Source of the DNA: Dipteris shenzhenensis
Taxonomy: Eukaryota > Polypodiophyta > Polypodiopsida > Gleicheniales
Reading direction: 5' to 3' (one strand)
Length of the DNA: 64,000 nucleotides
NCBI GenBank assembly: GCA_047967505.1
Contig: CM106538.1
Shown: one piece after another, positions 22,240 through 32,657 of the stretch
Layout of the letters: every line of letters starts with the position of its first letter
Numbering within the stretch: the first letter of the stretch is position 1
Notes under the pieces: generated by a model
The model's database searches: none
What the model was told of the DNA's origin: nothing
Seen by the model: the letters and a program-made list of their open reading frames with translations, nothing else
Translations under genes and position numbers: made by a program

Positions 22240-24552
22240 GTGTGTCGACCGTTTGATCATCAATACGAAAGGGTGGCGCTGTGTGGGGGAACTACACAGG
22301 CTGTCAGGGACTTGAAAAGTTTGTTAAAGAGAAGTGGGATTTCGGAAGCACTCCGGGCCATCCAACGACTGGATGAACGAGGGATTCCAGTTTCAAAGGA
22401 CATCATTCGCAGCTTTCTGCAGGAATGCACTAAAAGAAAGGACCTGACAGCCAGCAGGCAAGTGCATTCTCTTATGGTCATCAGCACACTTGATTCAAAT
22501 CCTTCTTTAAATGACCACCTCATCCGGTTGTATGCTGAGTGTGGGAGCTTACAGGAATCATATCAAATATTTTGCAATGTTTCAAACCCAAGTGTGTTTA
22601 CTTGGAATGCAGTTGTCTCCGCATATTCAAAGCTTGGAGAAGGTGAAAGAGCTCTGGAGTTGTACCATGAAATGAATAAGAGTGGTGTGAGGCCAGATAA
22701 AGTCACCTTCCTAAGCATTTTAAAAGCTTGTAGCAGCACTGAAGCAATAAAAAAGGGTAGGCGGATACATAAGGAGATAATTAGAAATGGACTTGACTCA
22801 GATGTCATGGTGGGGAACACAGTTATTGACATGTATGCCAAATGTGGAAGCCTGTTGGAGGCACAGGAAGTGTTTGATAAGCTGCCAAATCGAACTGTGG
22901 TGTCTTGGGGTGTGATTATTGCAGGGTATGCTATTTGTGGCCATGGACTTCCTGCGCTTGAACTTTTTCAGAAAATGCAACAGGATGGCATAAAGCCAAA
23001 CAAAGTCATTTTTCTGTGTATTTTGAAAGCATGTGGTAACATAGGTGCCATAGACAAGGGCAGGCTGATACATGAACTGATTATCCAAAGTAAACTGGAA
23101 TCTGATGCAGTGCTTGGAAATACTCTCATTGACATGTATGCAAAGTGTGGGTGCCTAGTGGAAGCTCATAATGTCTTTGACAATTTGCAATGTCGAGATG
23201 TTGTCTCATGGGATGCACTTATTACAGGATATGTCAGCCATGGTGATGGTCTGTATGCTCTTAAACTTTATGAGAAAATGGAAAATGAAGGGCTAAAGCC
23301 AAAACGAGTCACTTTTTTGTGCATATTACAAGCATGTAGCAGCATAGAAGCCATAGAGCAGGGCAGACTGACGCATCATCAGGTTATTAAAAGTGGGCTA
23401 GAATTTGATGTTGTTGTCGGAAATGCACTCATTGATATGTATGCCAAATGTGGGGAGCTAGGGGAAGCTTACAAGGTGTTTGAGGTATTGCCAAATCGAG
23501 ATGTGGTATCATGGGGTGCATTAATTACAGGATATTCATTGCATGGGCATGATATTCTCACTATAGAACTTTTCCAAGAAATGCAGGAGGAGGGAATAAA
23601 GCCTAGCAAAGTCACTTTTTTGTGCCTCTTGAAAGTATGTAGCAGCATGGGAGGCATAAAGCTGGGCAGATGGATACATCACCAGATCATGGAGAGTGAT
23701 TTTAGTCTTGACTTGGATGTTGGGAATACCATTGTGGACATGTATGCCAAATGTGGGAGTCTAGAGGAGGCTCTGAAAGTTTTTCATGGATTTCCAAATC
23801 CAGATGTGGTCTCCTGGGCTGTAATGATTGCAGGGTGCTCCTTGCATGGAAACTGTAGCTTGGCTGCACAAGGCTTTAATGGTATGCAACAACAAGGCCT
23901 CAAGCCAGGAGATGTGATATTCACTAGTATGCTTTCTGCCTGCAGCCATTCAGGTTTAGTGGAAGAAGGCTGGCGATACTTTAAGTCTATGATAATAGAC
24001 CATGAGATCACTCCAAGTATTGAACACTACAGCTGCATGGTAGACCTTCTTGGTCGTACAGGGCACTTAAAAGAGGCTGAGCGTTTAATTCAAAATTTAC
24101 CTACTCCCCCAGATATTGTTATGTGGAGATCTTTCCTGGTTAGCTGCCGAATGTACAATAATTTAGAGCTAGCAAGGCACTGCTTAAATCAGATTATTCA
24201 ATTGAACCCCAAAAATGCATCAGGCTATGTGCTTATGTCAAATATCTATGTTGACGCCAACATGTGGGAGGATGCTGAGAAAATACAAGAGATGAGAAAA
24301 TGTGCAGAGGCTTGGAAGAAACCTGGGAGGGCATGGATTGAAGTCGACACAAATATCCACCAGTTCTTTGTTGGAGGTGAAAATCACTCACAATACAATG
24401 AAGTTCATACCAAGTTACAAACATTGAATAGGCGAATGAAAAATAAAGGAGCGGTTCCTCAACTGGAGCTTGTCCTGGAGAAATCTGATGAGTATGAGGA
24501 AGATGCCTTTTGTGGGCATTGGGTGAGTGAGCAAGTCAGTCTTGGCCTGTGA
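22240..24552 (+). CDS. PLS-class pentatricopeptide repeat protein, E/E+ type with truncated DYW
   Basis: The 770-codon open frame encodes about 16 PPR motifs in P-L-S triplets (residues about 85-590), an L2-S2 pair (H-Y-S-C-M-V-D-L-L-G-R-T-G), E1 and E2 motifs, and an E+ region (P-G-R-A-W-I-E-V). PPR proteins of this class bind organellar RNA one base per repeat and specify C-to-U editing. The tail normally continues to a DYW deaminase containing H-S-E; here the last residues read C-G-H-W-V-S-E-Q-V-S-L-G-L and stop, so the H-x-E zinc/catalytic pair is disrupted and the rest absent. The frame begins with GTG at 22240; no in-frame ATG occurs before Met79 (22474), so the true start must be an upstream exon or be lost. 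S motifs mostly pair N (position 5) with D (last), predicted to read U. Single exon otherwise, no internal stops. Triplets are unusually alike, as in ferns. Confidence 0.88.
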   Translation: MCRPFDHQYERVALCGGTTQAVRDLKSLLKRSGISEALRAIQRLDERGIPVSKDIIRSFLQECTKRKDLTASRQVHSLMVISTLDSNPSLNDHLIRLYAECGSLQESYQIFCNVSNPSVFTWNAVVSAYSKLGEGERALELYHEMNKSGVRPDKVTFLSILKACSSTEAIKKGRRIHKEIIRNGLDSDVMVGNTVIDMYAKCGSLLEAQEVFDKLPNRTVVSWGVIIAGYAICGHGLPALELFQKMQQDGIKPNKVIFLCILKACGNIGAIDKGRLIHELIIQSKLESDAVLGNTLIDMYAKCGCLVEAHNVFDNLQCRDVVSWDALITGYVSHGDGLYALKLYEKMENEGLKPKRVTFLCILQACSSIEAIEQGRLTHHQVIKSGLEFDVVVGNALIDMYAKCGELGEAYKVFEVLPNRDVVSWGALITGYSLHGHDILTIELFQEMQEEGIKPSKVTFLCLLKVCSSMGGIKLGRWIHHQIMESDFSLDLDVGNTIVDMYAKCGSLEEALKVFHGFPNPDVVSWAVMIAGCSLHGNCSLAAQGFNGMQQQGLKPGDVIFTSMLSACSHSGLVEEGWRYFKSMIIDHEITPSIEHYSCMVDLLGRTGHLKEAERLIQNLPTPPDIVMWRSFLVSCRMYNNLELARHCLNQIIQLNPKNASGYVLMSNIYVDANMWEDAEKIQEMRKCAEAWKKPGRAWIEVDTNIHQFFVGGENHSQYNEVHTKLQTLNRRMKNKGAVPQLELVLEKSDEYEEDAFCGHWVSEQVSLGL

Positions 24553-25689
24553 CTACATCAGGTGAAACGTCTGTTTAGTATACAGGGGAGCTATCAGCGT
24601 GTACTAATTGACACAATGCCAGTAATGCAATAACTAACTTGGAAAAGCAAGAAATCACCTGGGCATATCTGTGAGATTATGTCTTTCTCTTTGATAGGTT
24701 GCAGCACCATTGAGCTGTATTATTGAGCATTTTTCTAGAGACTTTGTTGAAGGCATAAATAGCGATTACGTTTTCACCCATGCTGGGTGATTTGATTTCA
24801 TTGGACTGATTTTTTTTGCATAGTATGCAGATACGGCACTAGAAATGCAGATTACGTTCACTATTTCAGGAATGGTGGGCTTGTATATTGCTGAATGTAC
24901 AAGATGCAAAATCTGGTTTCAAGATTGTGGGGTATCGTTTATAGGTATATGCTTCTGCCATATTAGCAGACATGCAAATTTCACCTTGTGAAGTTTTTGT
25001 CCATGTTGCGGCCTGTTGATATTGCGATACATTCTTTCTATCTTAAGTGGTGTGTTGCCCTATCAGCTAGATGGTCTAAGCATTCTTTTGCTTGAATGCT
25101 TGTTTGGGAGAGATTAAAATAAATCTTGTATTCTTCACAAGCAGTTGTAGCTTGAATGAAGAGAATGTGGACTAATTTTTGATTAGCCTTCTCCTTTTGT
25201 GCTAGCCTTTGTCACGGCTGAGTCTGCCATTCACCTCTGAAGTGACAACCATAGGTTTTTCCATACGTTACCATATACATACATCATACGGGTACAAAAG
25301 TATGATCGGAGTATGCAGCGACCCTAATTTTACCCCAAAAAAACTAAGAAAATATACATTGTACACATTTACTTGAGAGAGAGCTACAAAAGTTTCAACT
25401 TTAAACTTTTATTAATTTTGAAGTCATGAATCATGATTCATGGAAGAGTCTAGAGACTGGATTTTGTCATGTGATACGTAGCAATAGACACCAAAACATC
25501 ATGATCAAATCAAAGGTAGCAGGAGTAGATGCTAGAAAAGTGAAGGACCCTATAGGCTGTAGGTACTACACCAAAAATCAAAGGCAAGCTAGAAAACATC
25601 ATTTAACAAACTGAAAAGGCTGCCAAGCTGCCAGCTTGCAGGCTGCCACAGCGAGGAAACAAAACTAAAATGCATCACAACTGATGAGG
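24553..25689. other. 3' flank of PPR gene, no gene recognised
   Basis: AT-rich; TGA at 24550-24552. AATGAA/AATAAA-like signals exist (e.g. AAAATAAATC near 25115) but none can be singled out. From about 25210 a stretch with CATACG and TACGG motifs may be the 3' edge of the hAT element. Confidence 0.45.
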
Positions 25690-27935
25690 CTCAAGCCTCA
25701 GGCTGCATCCTCATCCTCATCATCAACAGCATCAGTGCCCTCCTCCTCCTCCTCATCCTCATCATTGTCAATCTCTCTGCCTCGCCATGGGAGCTGCTTG
25801 AAGCTGCAGCAATATTCATATTTCTTGTAACAAGAGGGGCTGGTTCGGCTGGAATCTCCTCTTCTCCCTTTGTAGTCTCTTGCAAAGCAAGAAGCCTCTC
25901 AATCATCCTTCTCCTTGATCATCATTTCCAAGGTCACTTCTATCTTCTCCATGGGTGCTGCTTGAAGCTGCAGCAATATTCATATTTCTTGTAACAAGAG
26001 GGGCTGGTCTGGCTGGAATCTCCTCTTCTCCCTCTGTAGTCTCTTGCAAAGCAAGCAGCCTCTCAATCATCCTTCTCCTTGATCATTATTTCCAAAGGTC
26101 ACTTCTATCTTCTCAAATCCCCTTTCCTTGATTTTGGAGATCAGTCACAAATTAGTATACATGTACACTAATTTTTCTGTATTCTTTGGAAGCAGCCTAT
26201 TCCTTCTTTTGGTATGTATAAGAGAGAATGTGCTTCAGTTCCTCTCACAAGGAGAAGCACATGTCACCTGCGAGAGCACTCGAATAGCCAACTGCTGCAA
26301 ATTTGGACTGTGAGTCTCGAAGCTCTCCCACGACTTCACCCCTTGGTGCATCCTCTTATCATCCTTTGCAATTGCCCGAGCAAATGTGCTTGACATGGAC
26401 TTGTAAACATCAAACTCATCAAATAAGATGCCCTACCTCTCAACATCATACTTCCTGTACCGCTCTATGACATCCATCCACCCATCGTGCACCTCCTTAC
26501 CACCATCTGGATTTTTCTCTCCAAATAGGATGGGGAACAAAAGCTGCTAGATGCAAAGGAGAGTGCATCATACCCTAACACACAAGGCTCTGACATTAGC
26601 CAACTTTGAGGAGTCTATTCCAGTCATAGTCTGTATCTTCTCCACCATTCAATCAGTGAGCTCATATACAAGTCCCATGGTAGTCCCTTCCCTATCAGCC
26701 AAACGAAGGATCTTCAGAATAGGTGCACATATTTTCACACTGACTCTTGCTTCCTGCCAAGATGAGGCACCAAATACAATGGAAGTCACCAGTTGTGCTT
26801 TCACAGTGCGTGATACTTTCTTCCTGCAGTATTCATCACTCACGACCATATGGTGCAATTCATTGTAGACTCTGCCATCCAACAAGTTTGCGAACATGAT
26901 AAACATGTAAGCAAACCGAGTCTATGCAGGTTTCACTAATTCCTTCTCGTCGCTGAAAGTTCTATATAATGCAAACACGGTGTGCTTCCGAGTAATAAAC
27001 GTCACAATCATGTTGGCACTAGCTTCACCCGAGCAAGTTGCCCAATATCCTCAAACAAGAGGTCAAGGCAATGATGTGTGCATCTAGTATAGAAAATATG
27101 GGGCCACTCCTCTACCAATTCTCCTGCTCGCAAACAGTTAGATGCATTGTGCATGCAAACCTGCACCACATTATCTGGCCCAACATCAAGAATGGCATTT
27201 TTTAATATCCCAAAAATGTATTCCCCTTATTTAAATTGCCCCACTAGTATCCACAGACTTCACGAATCCTGAGCCAAAAATGATGAGACGTGATATTAAT
27301 GATAGGCCTACACCGAGTGTCAGCAGACCAACCATCACACACTATGCTGCATCCATACTTTTTTCATTTCTCTCGAAACTGCAGCAACTCTTGATCTATG
27401 CATACCACCTCATTTTTCAGCTCCGAAGTTTGCAAGTCTTTTTAAGATGGAGGCTTAAAGCTAGGCCCAACTTGGCCAATTGCACGGACCACTTCAAACA
27501 AATATGGACTCCTCACCTTCCAATGAGGAATGTCCTTTGCAAAGAAAAAGGGCCTAAGAGCAGTGTAGGCATTCTTCCGTGCTTGGGACTCCCATGCCTT
27601 GGCCAAGGCTCCCTTTGACACCTTTTGTTTCTTCTGTTTTGGCTCATGTGTAGATGCACTTGCACTTGCAGTACCACTCTCCCAGGCATCTCCCAAATCA
27701 GCCACATATGCATCAAGCTCTTCTGCAAAATTTTTAAAACTTGCCTTTGCTTGCAACCTTCTACAAGGGTCTTTCACATTTTCAGGGGGGGAGGTACAAG
27801 GGTCAGCCCCAAGGCCTATCAGCCCAAGAAAGTGTGCTCTTATGCAGGTAGGTCATCCATCCCATTTGTGAGGGCAGTACTTGCATTTACAAGTGCATTT
27901 CCCCTTTCCCAAAGGCTTCAGTGTCTCCACAAATT
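25690..27935 (-). pseudogene. hAT-superfamily transposase, degenerate
   Basis: Minus-strand frames, with several shifts, give the whole hAT layout in order: a BED-type zinc finger with C-K-Y-C-P-H-K-W and R-A-H-F-L-G (about 27830-27900); a charged linker (K-Q-K-K-Q-K); DUF659 with R-S-P-Y-L-F-E-V-V-R-A-I and G-C-S-I-V-C-D-G-W-S (about 27340-27520); the core with W-Q-E-A-R-V-S-V-K-I-C-A-P-I-L-K (about 26750); and the dimerisation region with C-E-R-N-W-S-A-F and R-R-N-R-L-L-P-K (about 26180-26290), then an acidic tail. Family function: cut-and-paste DNA transposition. Stops and frameshifts make it non-functional. Confidence 0.82.
25786..26114. repeat. 164-bp tandem duplication in hAT 3' coding end
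   Basis: 25786-25949 and 25950-26114 are near-identical (both contain GCTTGAAGCTGCAGCAATAT). It duplicates the part encoding the acidic C-terminal tail. Confidence 0.88.
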
Positions 27936-27961
27936 CTCTTTCTTCTCCTTTCTTTCTTCCC

Positions 27962-27962
27962 A

Positions 27963-28010
<48 letters not shown>
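27962..28010. repeat. Compound microsatellite (TG)n(AG)n
   Basis: Eight TG units run directly into about 17 AG units, just upstream of the transposase start on the minus strand. Confidence 0.92.
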
Positions 28011-28014
<4 letters not shown>

Positions 28015-28239
28015 AAACTTCAAGACTTAAGATTCAAGTTTCAACAGACATGGGAGAGATAAGAGGGAGTGACCTCAGTCCTCCTTTAATCGATTCGTGA
28101 GGTCACAGAGCTGAAGTCTCTTGATAATTGAGTCCTGACTCCTCTCAGCTCTGTTAATTCTTGAAGGAGCTTAATGACCTTTGAAGGCCAGGTTGAAGCT
28201 TGAACGACTGGCTAGCTGTATGGCTTGGAGGTAGATCAA

Positions 28240-28430
28240 ATTGCAACCTTGACGAATGTGTACGGGCATGCAAGGTACGGAGTCCGGACAGCCTCAAAAT
28301 GTAGGAAAATGTGCAAATGTACGGGCGACTCATAGTTGTGGCCTTTTTTGGGGGCAGGAAAAAAATGTATAGATTACTTTATCATACGTGTATGGTACGG
28401 ACGATCGTACGCGTATGGTTCCAACTGTGG
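28240..28430. repeat. TACGG-rich segment, possible hAT subterminal region
   Basis: Repeated GTACGG/CGTACG/TACGGG motifs occur between 28260 and 28410. A looser cluster lies on the other side of the transposase at 25255-25310. Subterminal motif clusters are typical of hAT ends. Candidate termini (AGTGACAACCATAGG near 25240, AGTTGGAACCATACG reverse near 28424) agree at 11 of 15 positions; no 8-bp duplication was found. Confidence 0.35.
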
Positions 28431-29490
28431 TGCCAATAGAAACTCAGTATGAAGACCTTTGTATAAATTGATGCTCGAGTATGTGCAAGATGTGTGGATT
28501 TGTATGTGTGAGAGCACATGTTTGTACTATGGTTTACACCCATTGTAGGGCGTTGATGATGTCAGTGGGGATGTCATAGTAGCTAGTCCCTACTATACAT
28601 GATGGAGTTTATGGTTTCAACCTTATAAGTGACTATCATGAGATTGAACCTACACCATGTATTGTATTTTTTAGAGGATGATTTTGGGCATATTTTTGGA
28701 TTCATCCAGAGATGTCGTTTATAGGTCTAGGTCACATTTGACACCTAAGCTTGACATATTGCATGAGATAGCAACAGATATGGTCACATCCAAGGTATCA
28801 TCAACTTATCAACAACGACACTTAAGTGGGAAAGAAGCTTAGCTCTTGATAGAACACCTGCGATGTTAATGAGGTATTGTTTTGACACATGCAAGGATAG
28901 CTCACCCACTACACAACTTTCTAATCATGTTTATGGATAGAAGAATCTTAGTACTTGTTCCAATTACCAATGGAGACAAGTGAGCTCTCCAATTTTAATA
29001 GAGCATCTGTTAGAAAACCGGCGTGCTGTGGAAACACTCTCAAAGCTTCTATTAGTACTTTGGTAGTTGGTATTCATCATATCAATGATACACTTGGTAG
29101 AGTGACCCTCCTCTTGCATTCAGAATGGTTGCACAGTTTTTACACACACGTCACCCATATAAAGTCACTTTTGTTAACTATTGTTTGGCATTGGTTCCTG
29201 CACACATATATTAATCTTGTACAACCTCTTGGCTATTACCACCCCTACATTATTGTCATCACTTTACTATAAGCTTGATCTTTGGCACACTCTATTCTTC
29301 CACCATAACTTGGATGACATAGAAATTGAGTACTCCTCTCACATCTTTAGAGTTTGGATCATGGTTTTAAGAGGGAGTATCATAAATTGAGCAGCTCACA
29401 TAAGCTGAACAATGTTAACTTACATCATAAGCCCTACAGTGGTAGATCAATGCTCAAAGTAGATGATGTAGACATATAGCAATAGTTCAG
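28431..29490. other. No gene recognised
   Basis: Non-coding, AT-rich. GAGGGAGT near 29373 resembles an LTR-element polypurine tract but no matching LTR or coding sequence is visible. Confidence 0.5.
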
Positions 29491-30111
29491 TAGTGACCAT
29501 GCAAATTTGCAGTTAAGTCCTCAGTATAAGGCTCTCACATCTCCAGTAGCATGCAGAGATATATGTCTTAGTGCATATAGCTCCTCAAGTGATACCATTC
29601 CACATCACATCATTGAAGATTTCACTTATAAAATGGAGTACATCATGTCCTTGGACTTAGTTTCCACCAATCTAGATCAATAGATTAGTCATGAGGACGT
29701 TTCATTATCAGCTCAATTCTACCATAGTGCACTACATGGATTTAATTTTCACCACCACAGTAGATTGTAAAATGAGTTCTTAGCACAAGACATTTAAGCA
29801 TTAGTGTATTCCTATCCTAGTGTAGTTGACATTATTGCCATACAATGATGTGAAATCTTCAATGATGTGACCTGGAATGATATCACTTGAGGAGCTATCT
29901 GCACTAAGACATATATCTATGCATGCTACTGGAGATGTGAGAGCCTTATACTGAGGACTTAACTGCAAATTTGCATGGTCTGCAAATTTGCATGGTCACT
30001 ACATCATCTACTTAGATGATGTAGTGACCATGCAAATTTGCAGTTAAGTCCTCAGTATAAGGCTCTCACATCTCCAGTAGCATGCATAGATATATGTCTT
30101 AGTGCATATAG
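29491..30111. repeat. Compound foldback (three-arm inverted repeat)
   Basis: One sequence occurs three times: forward at 29491-29625, inverted at 29850-30001, and forward again at 30021-30111. The second and third form a tight palindrome (29895-30111) centred near 30012, where ACTACATCATCTA meets its complement with a 2-base spacer. The inverted copy carries a 17-bp tandem duplication (TGCAAATTTGCATGGTC). Any transcript would form a hairpin of roughly 100 bp. Confidence 0.9.
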
Positions 30112-30205
30112 TGTTGAGGAGGATTACCAAAAAGCGAGCGAAGAAAAGCGAGCAGCCCCAAATAAGCGAGCAAGATTAAATAGGTTTCAAGCGAGCGAGA
30201 ACCTC
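30112..30205 (+). repeat. GCGAGC-rich motif cluster, left
   Basis: Starts TGTTGAGGAGGATTACC directly after the foldback, then AGCGAGCGAAGAAAAGCGAGC and further GCGAGC copies to about 30205. The reverse complement of 43102-43160 aligns with its first 60 bases. Confidence 0.7.
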
Positions 30206-32440
30206 ATCCAGCATCTTATTCCTCTCAATATCATTGGAACAATTGATGTGATCATAAGCAAATTAAACATATTCCAACAATGAAGGCATGCCTGAAACTC
30301 ACAATTAACTTCTCTTTCATCCCCATACTATCAATTTGAGTCGTTGTGGAGAGGTAGAGACACAACAATACATAAAATTTGCGATAAAAAAAGCAAACAC
30401 TACTTAGATTGAACATCCACACAGCAAGATAATGATAGATCACAATGTAGAATATATGACTGAAAATATGTAAACATGATCATGTGCTACATATACATAT
30501 CATGTCTTTTATGCTTGCAGAAGATCATCCATACATTCGATCCAAAAACATGGAAACAGAACTAACTATGTCAAAAGAAAAAAAATACATTTTCATCATA
30601 AGGATTAATTTTGCTTAGTGAAAATACCTATGTAATCTGGACAATACCATGCTTTAAAAAACTTAGGGAGCCAAAAAAGGATTTTAGCCCTCCTTATTTC
30701 TATTATGACCAATGTCTGAATGATAGTTCTATTGGAACTAGAAATGAATGCATCTAACCACTATGTTGAGTGCTCATCCAGTATCCTATAGACTATTATG
30801 TTAAAGTCAATACGTGACCACAAACTCAAGCATAAGAGGAGCATGATTCAAGTGAAATAATTGGCAAAGACACTCGGTAACTAGTATCCTACTGCATCTA
30901 ACGAAAAATATGCACCAGGCATTAACAAGCTTTTATTTCAACCCGTATAAGCAAACTCGTATCTTGTAGTATGAAAAACTTTAAGGAAAACATTTCACTT
31001 AATGCATCAGTTAAGCCAGTGACTACTCATCATGCACAATCAAACAATCATCAAGGAAAGTCTAGTCAAGCAAGTTGAAGCAAAAAACCAAATATCTATT
31101 CGGATCTATGCCGTGGTGTATCCGCCAACCATGAGTAGCAAAAGAACCTATGAAAAAAGCAAAATAGGGATTATGCCACTCTACCATGATCACTTCCATG
31201 CTACAAATAAGGGAATACATAGTCATTTTAGGGTACTTTTAGGGTTCATTCCCAACCACTAAAAAGAGAGCCAATGCTATCTATTTGTATTCATAAAATC
31301 TTTATGAACATTATCATGTTCAATATAAGGATAGGAGCCAGCTCAATGGGTAGTCTTAAACAAATATAAATACTATTCAAATTTTAACCTTATGCAAAAG
31401 CTTTTTTTTTAACACAAAGTAAAACTTGATTATACATATAGATGGGAATCAGGTCACCATTGTAAGTATGTATTTAGTAATTAAGTTGAAAATATTCCCT
31501 TAGAAAAATAGCTCAATCAACATAGTACCCATATTATATATCCAAAATTTACAAGATCTCATTCATACCATTAGATTGTTTTCATCACTTGTCATCAGTA
31601 CTAACCTCAATTGGCATTATGTATTTGGGTCAAAATAGTTTTTAGTATAGGATATAATGGAGCAATACATTTATGTAATATCTAGTGATCATAGTTTCTA
31701 ATATAGGATAAAATGGAGCATAGAGTAATGTTGTCATTCAAAAATGATAATATACCTTCCTTGACCATCTACAAGTATCATGCATTCATAAAAAAAGTTA
31801 GTCATAAACTGCAATATAATGTGCCCATAATGCATGTACATTAAATCTTCACATGTTAGAATGTGAGAAAGGGAATAATTTAACTATGAAATCAGGGATC
31901 AATGTAGGAAATGGTCTTCTATGCACACATATATGCTAAGGGTCCATCTAATACAATATTGGAAATTGATGTGAGTATAAGTGTATGCATCCATCGGTGA
32001 TGTATATGAGTGTATGCATCCATTTGTGATGTATATTGTTGTACTAATCCATGGTGCTTTACGGCTTGAGTTGTTTGTAGCGCAATTAATCACAACAATT
32101 TTGTATTTTTTAAAAGAAAAATGCCATAAACATTTCATGCTGCAAAATACACACAAAAAAATGGCATTTGTAGCATTAATCCAAGCATTTCCTACAAGCA
32201 ATCTCCATCCCTCCCTTTCTTGCTTACTCTTTCGGCCACCTCCACCCTCTTGTTGCCCTTCAAGACTGCCTCTTGCCTCCTCGCCTCCTTGCTTCCTCAC
32301 CTGCTCACCTCCTTGCTTCTTTGCCTTCTCACCTCCTTGCATCATGCTTGTTGCTGGCAATTCCAAGGCTGTCCCTCCCCTCATTGGCCAGCTCCTCTAC
32401 TCCTCACATCATCCTTCTCCTCATTTTGGTGTCTCTAATG
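30206..32440. other. No gene recognised
   Basis: AT-rich with short ORFs only. Nothing to assign on either strand. 32190-32440 is CT-rich with CTTGCTT/CCTCCTTGC iterations. Confidence 0.55.
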
Positions 32441-32447
32441 AATAGCT

Positions 32448-32545
32448 TGGGGGTCTTGTTTTTGGAGGGGGGAAGCATAAGAATGGCAACACCTTAATGC
32501 GCTGTCATTTTTCGTGCTTTTGCCACCCAAAAACAAGACCTGCAA
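32448..32545. repeat. Short inverted repeat
   Basis: GGTCTTGTTTTTGG at 32452 pairs with its complement near 32527-32540. The stem resembles the GGTCTTGATTTTGGGG segment of the array units at 33.2-39.2 kb, and an ATGCGCTG core lies in the loop. Confidence 0.7.
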
Positions 32546-32657
32546 AGCCCTTGCTTAAGCTTGAATGAGCCTCTTGATTTTGGGCGTGTTAAGCCATTTT
32601 TGACCATTATACCCCCAAAATCAAGAGGCTCATTCAAGCTTAAGCAAGGGCTTTGCA
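32541..32657. repeat. Perfect 44-bp inverted repeat (hairpin)
   Basis: 32541-32584 is the exact reverse complement of 32614-32657 (44 of 44 bases), with a 29-base loop. The arm begins TGCAAAGCCCTTGCTTAAGC. It shares the overall design of the array units but is unrelated in sequence apart from the TTGATTTTGGG end. Confidence 0.92.

Noticed and set aside
28955-29390. ORFs followed by a GAGGGAGT purine run that suggested a Copia 3' end
   Set aside because: No RNase H motif could be read and no LTR or primer-binding site was found nearby.
32191-32445. Overlapping ORFs in CT-rich sequence
   Set aside because: Low-complexity Leu/Pro/Ser translations of CTTGC/CCTCC iterations, open in several frames at once.
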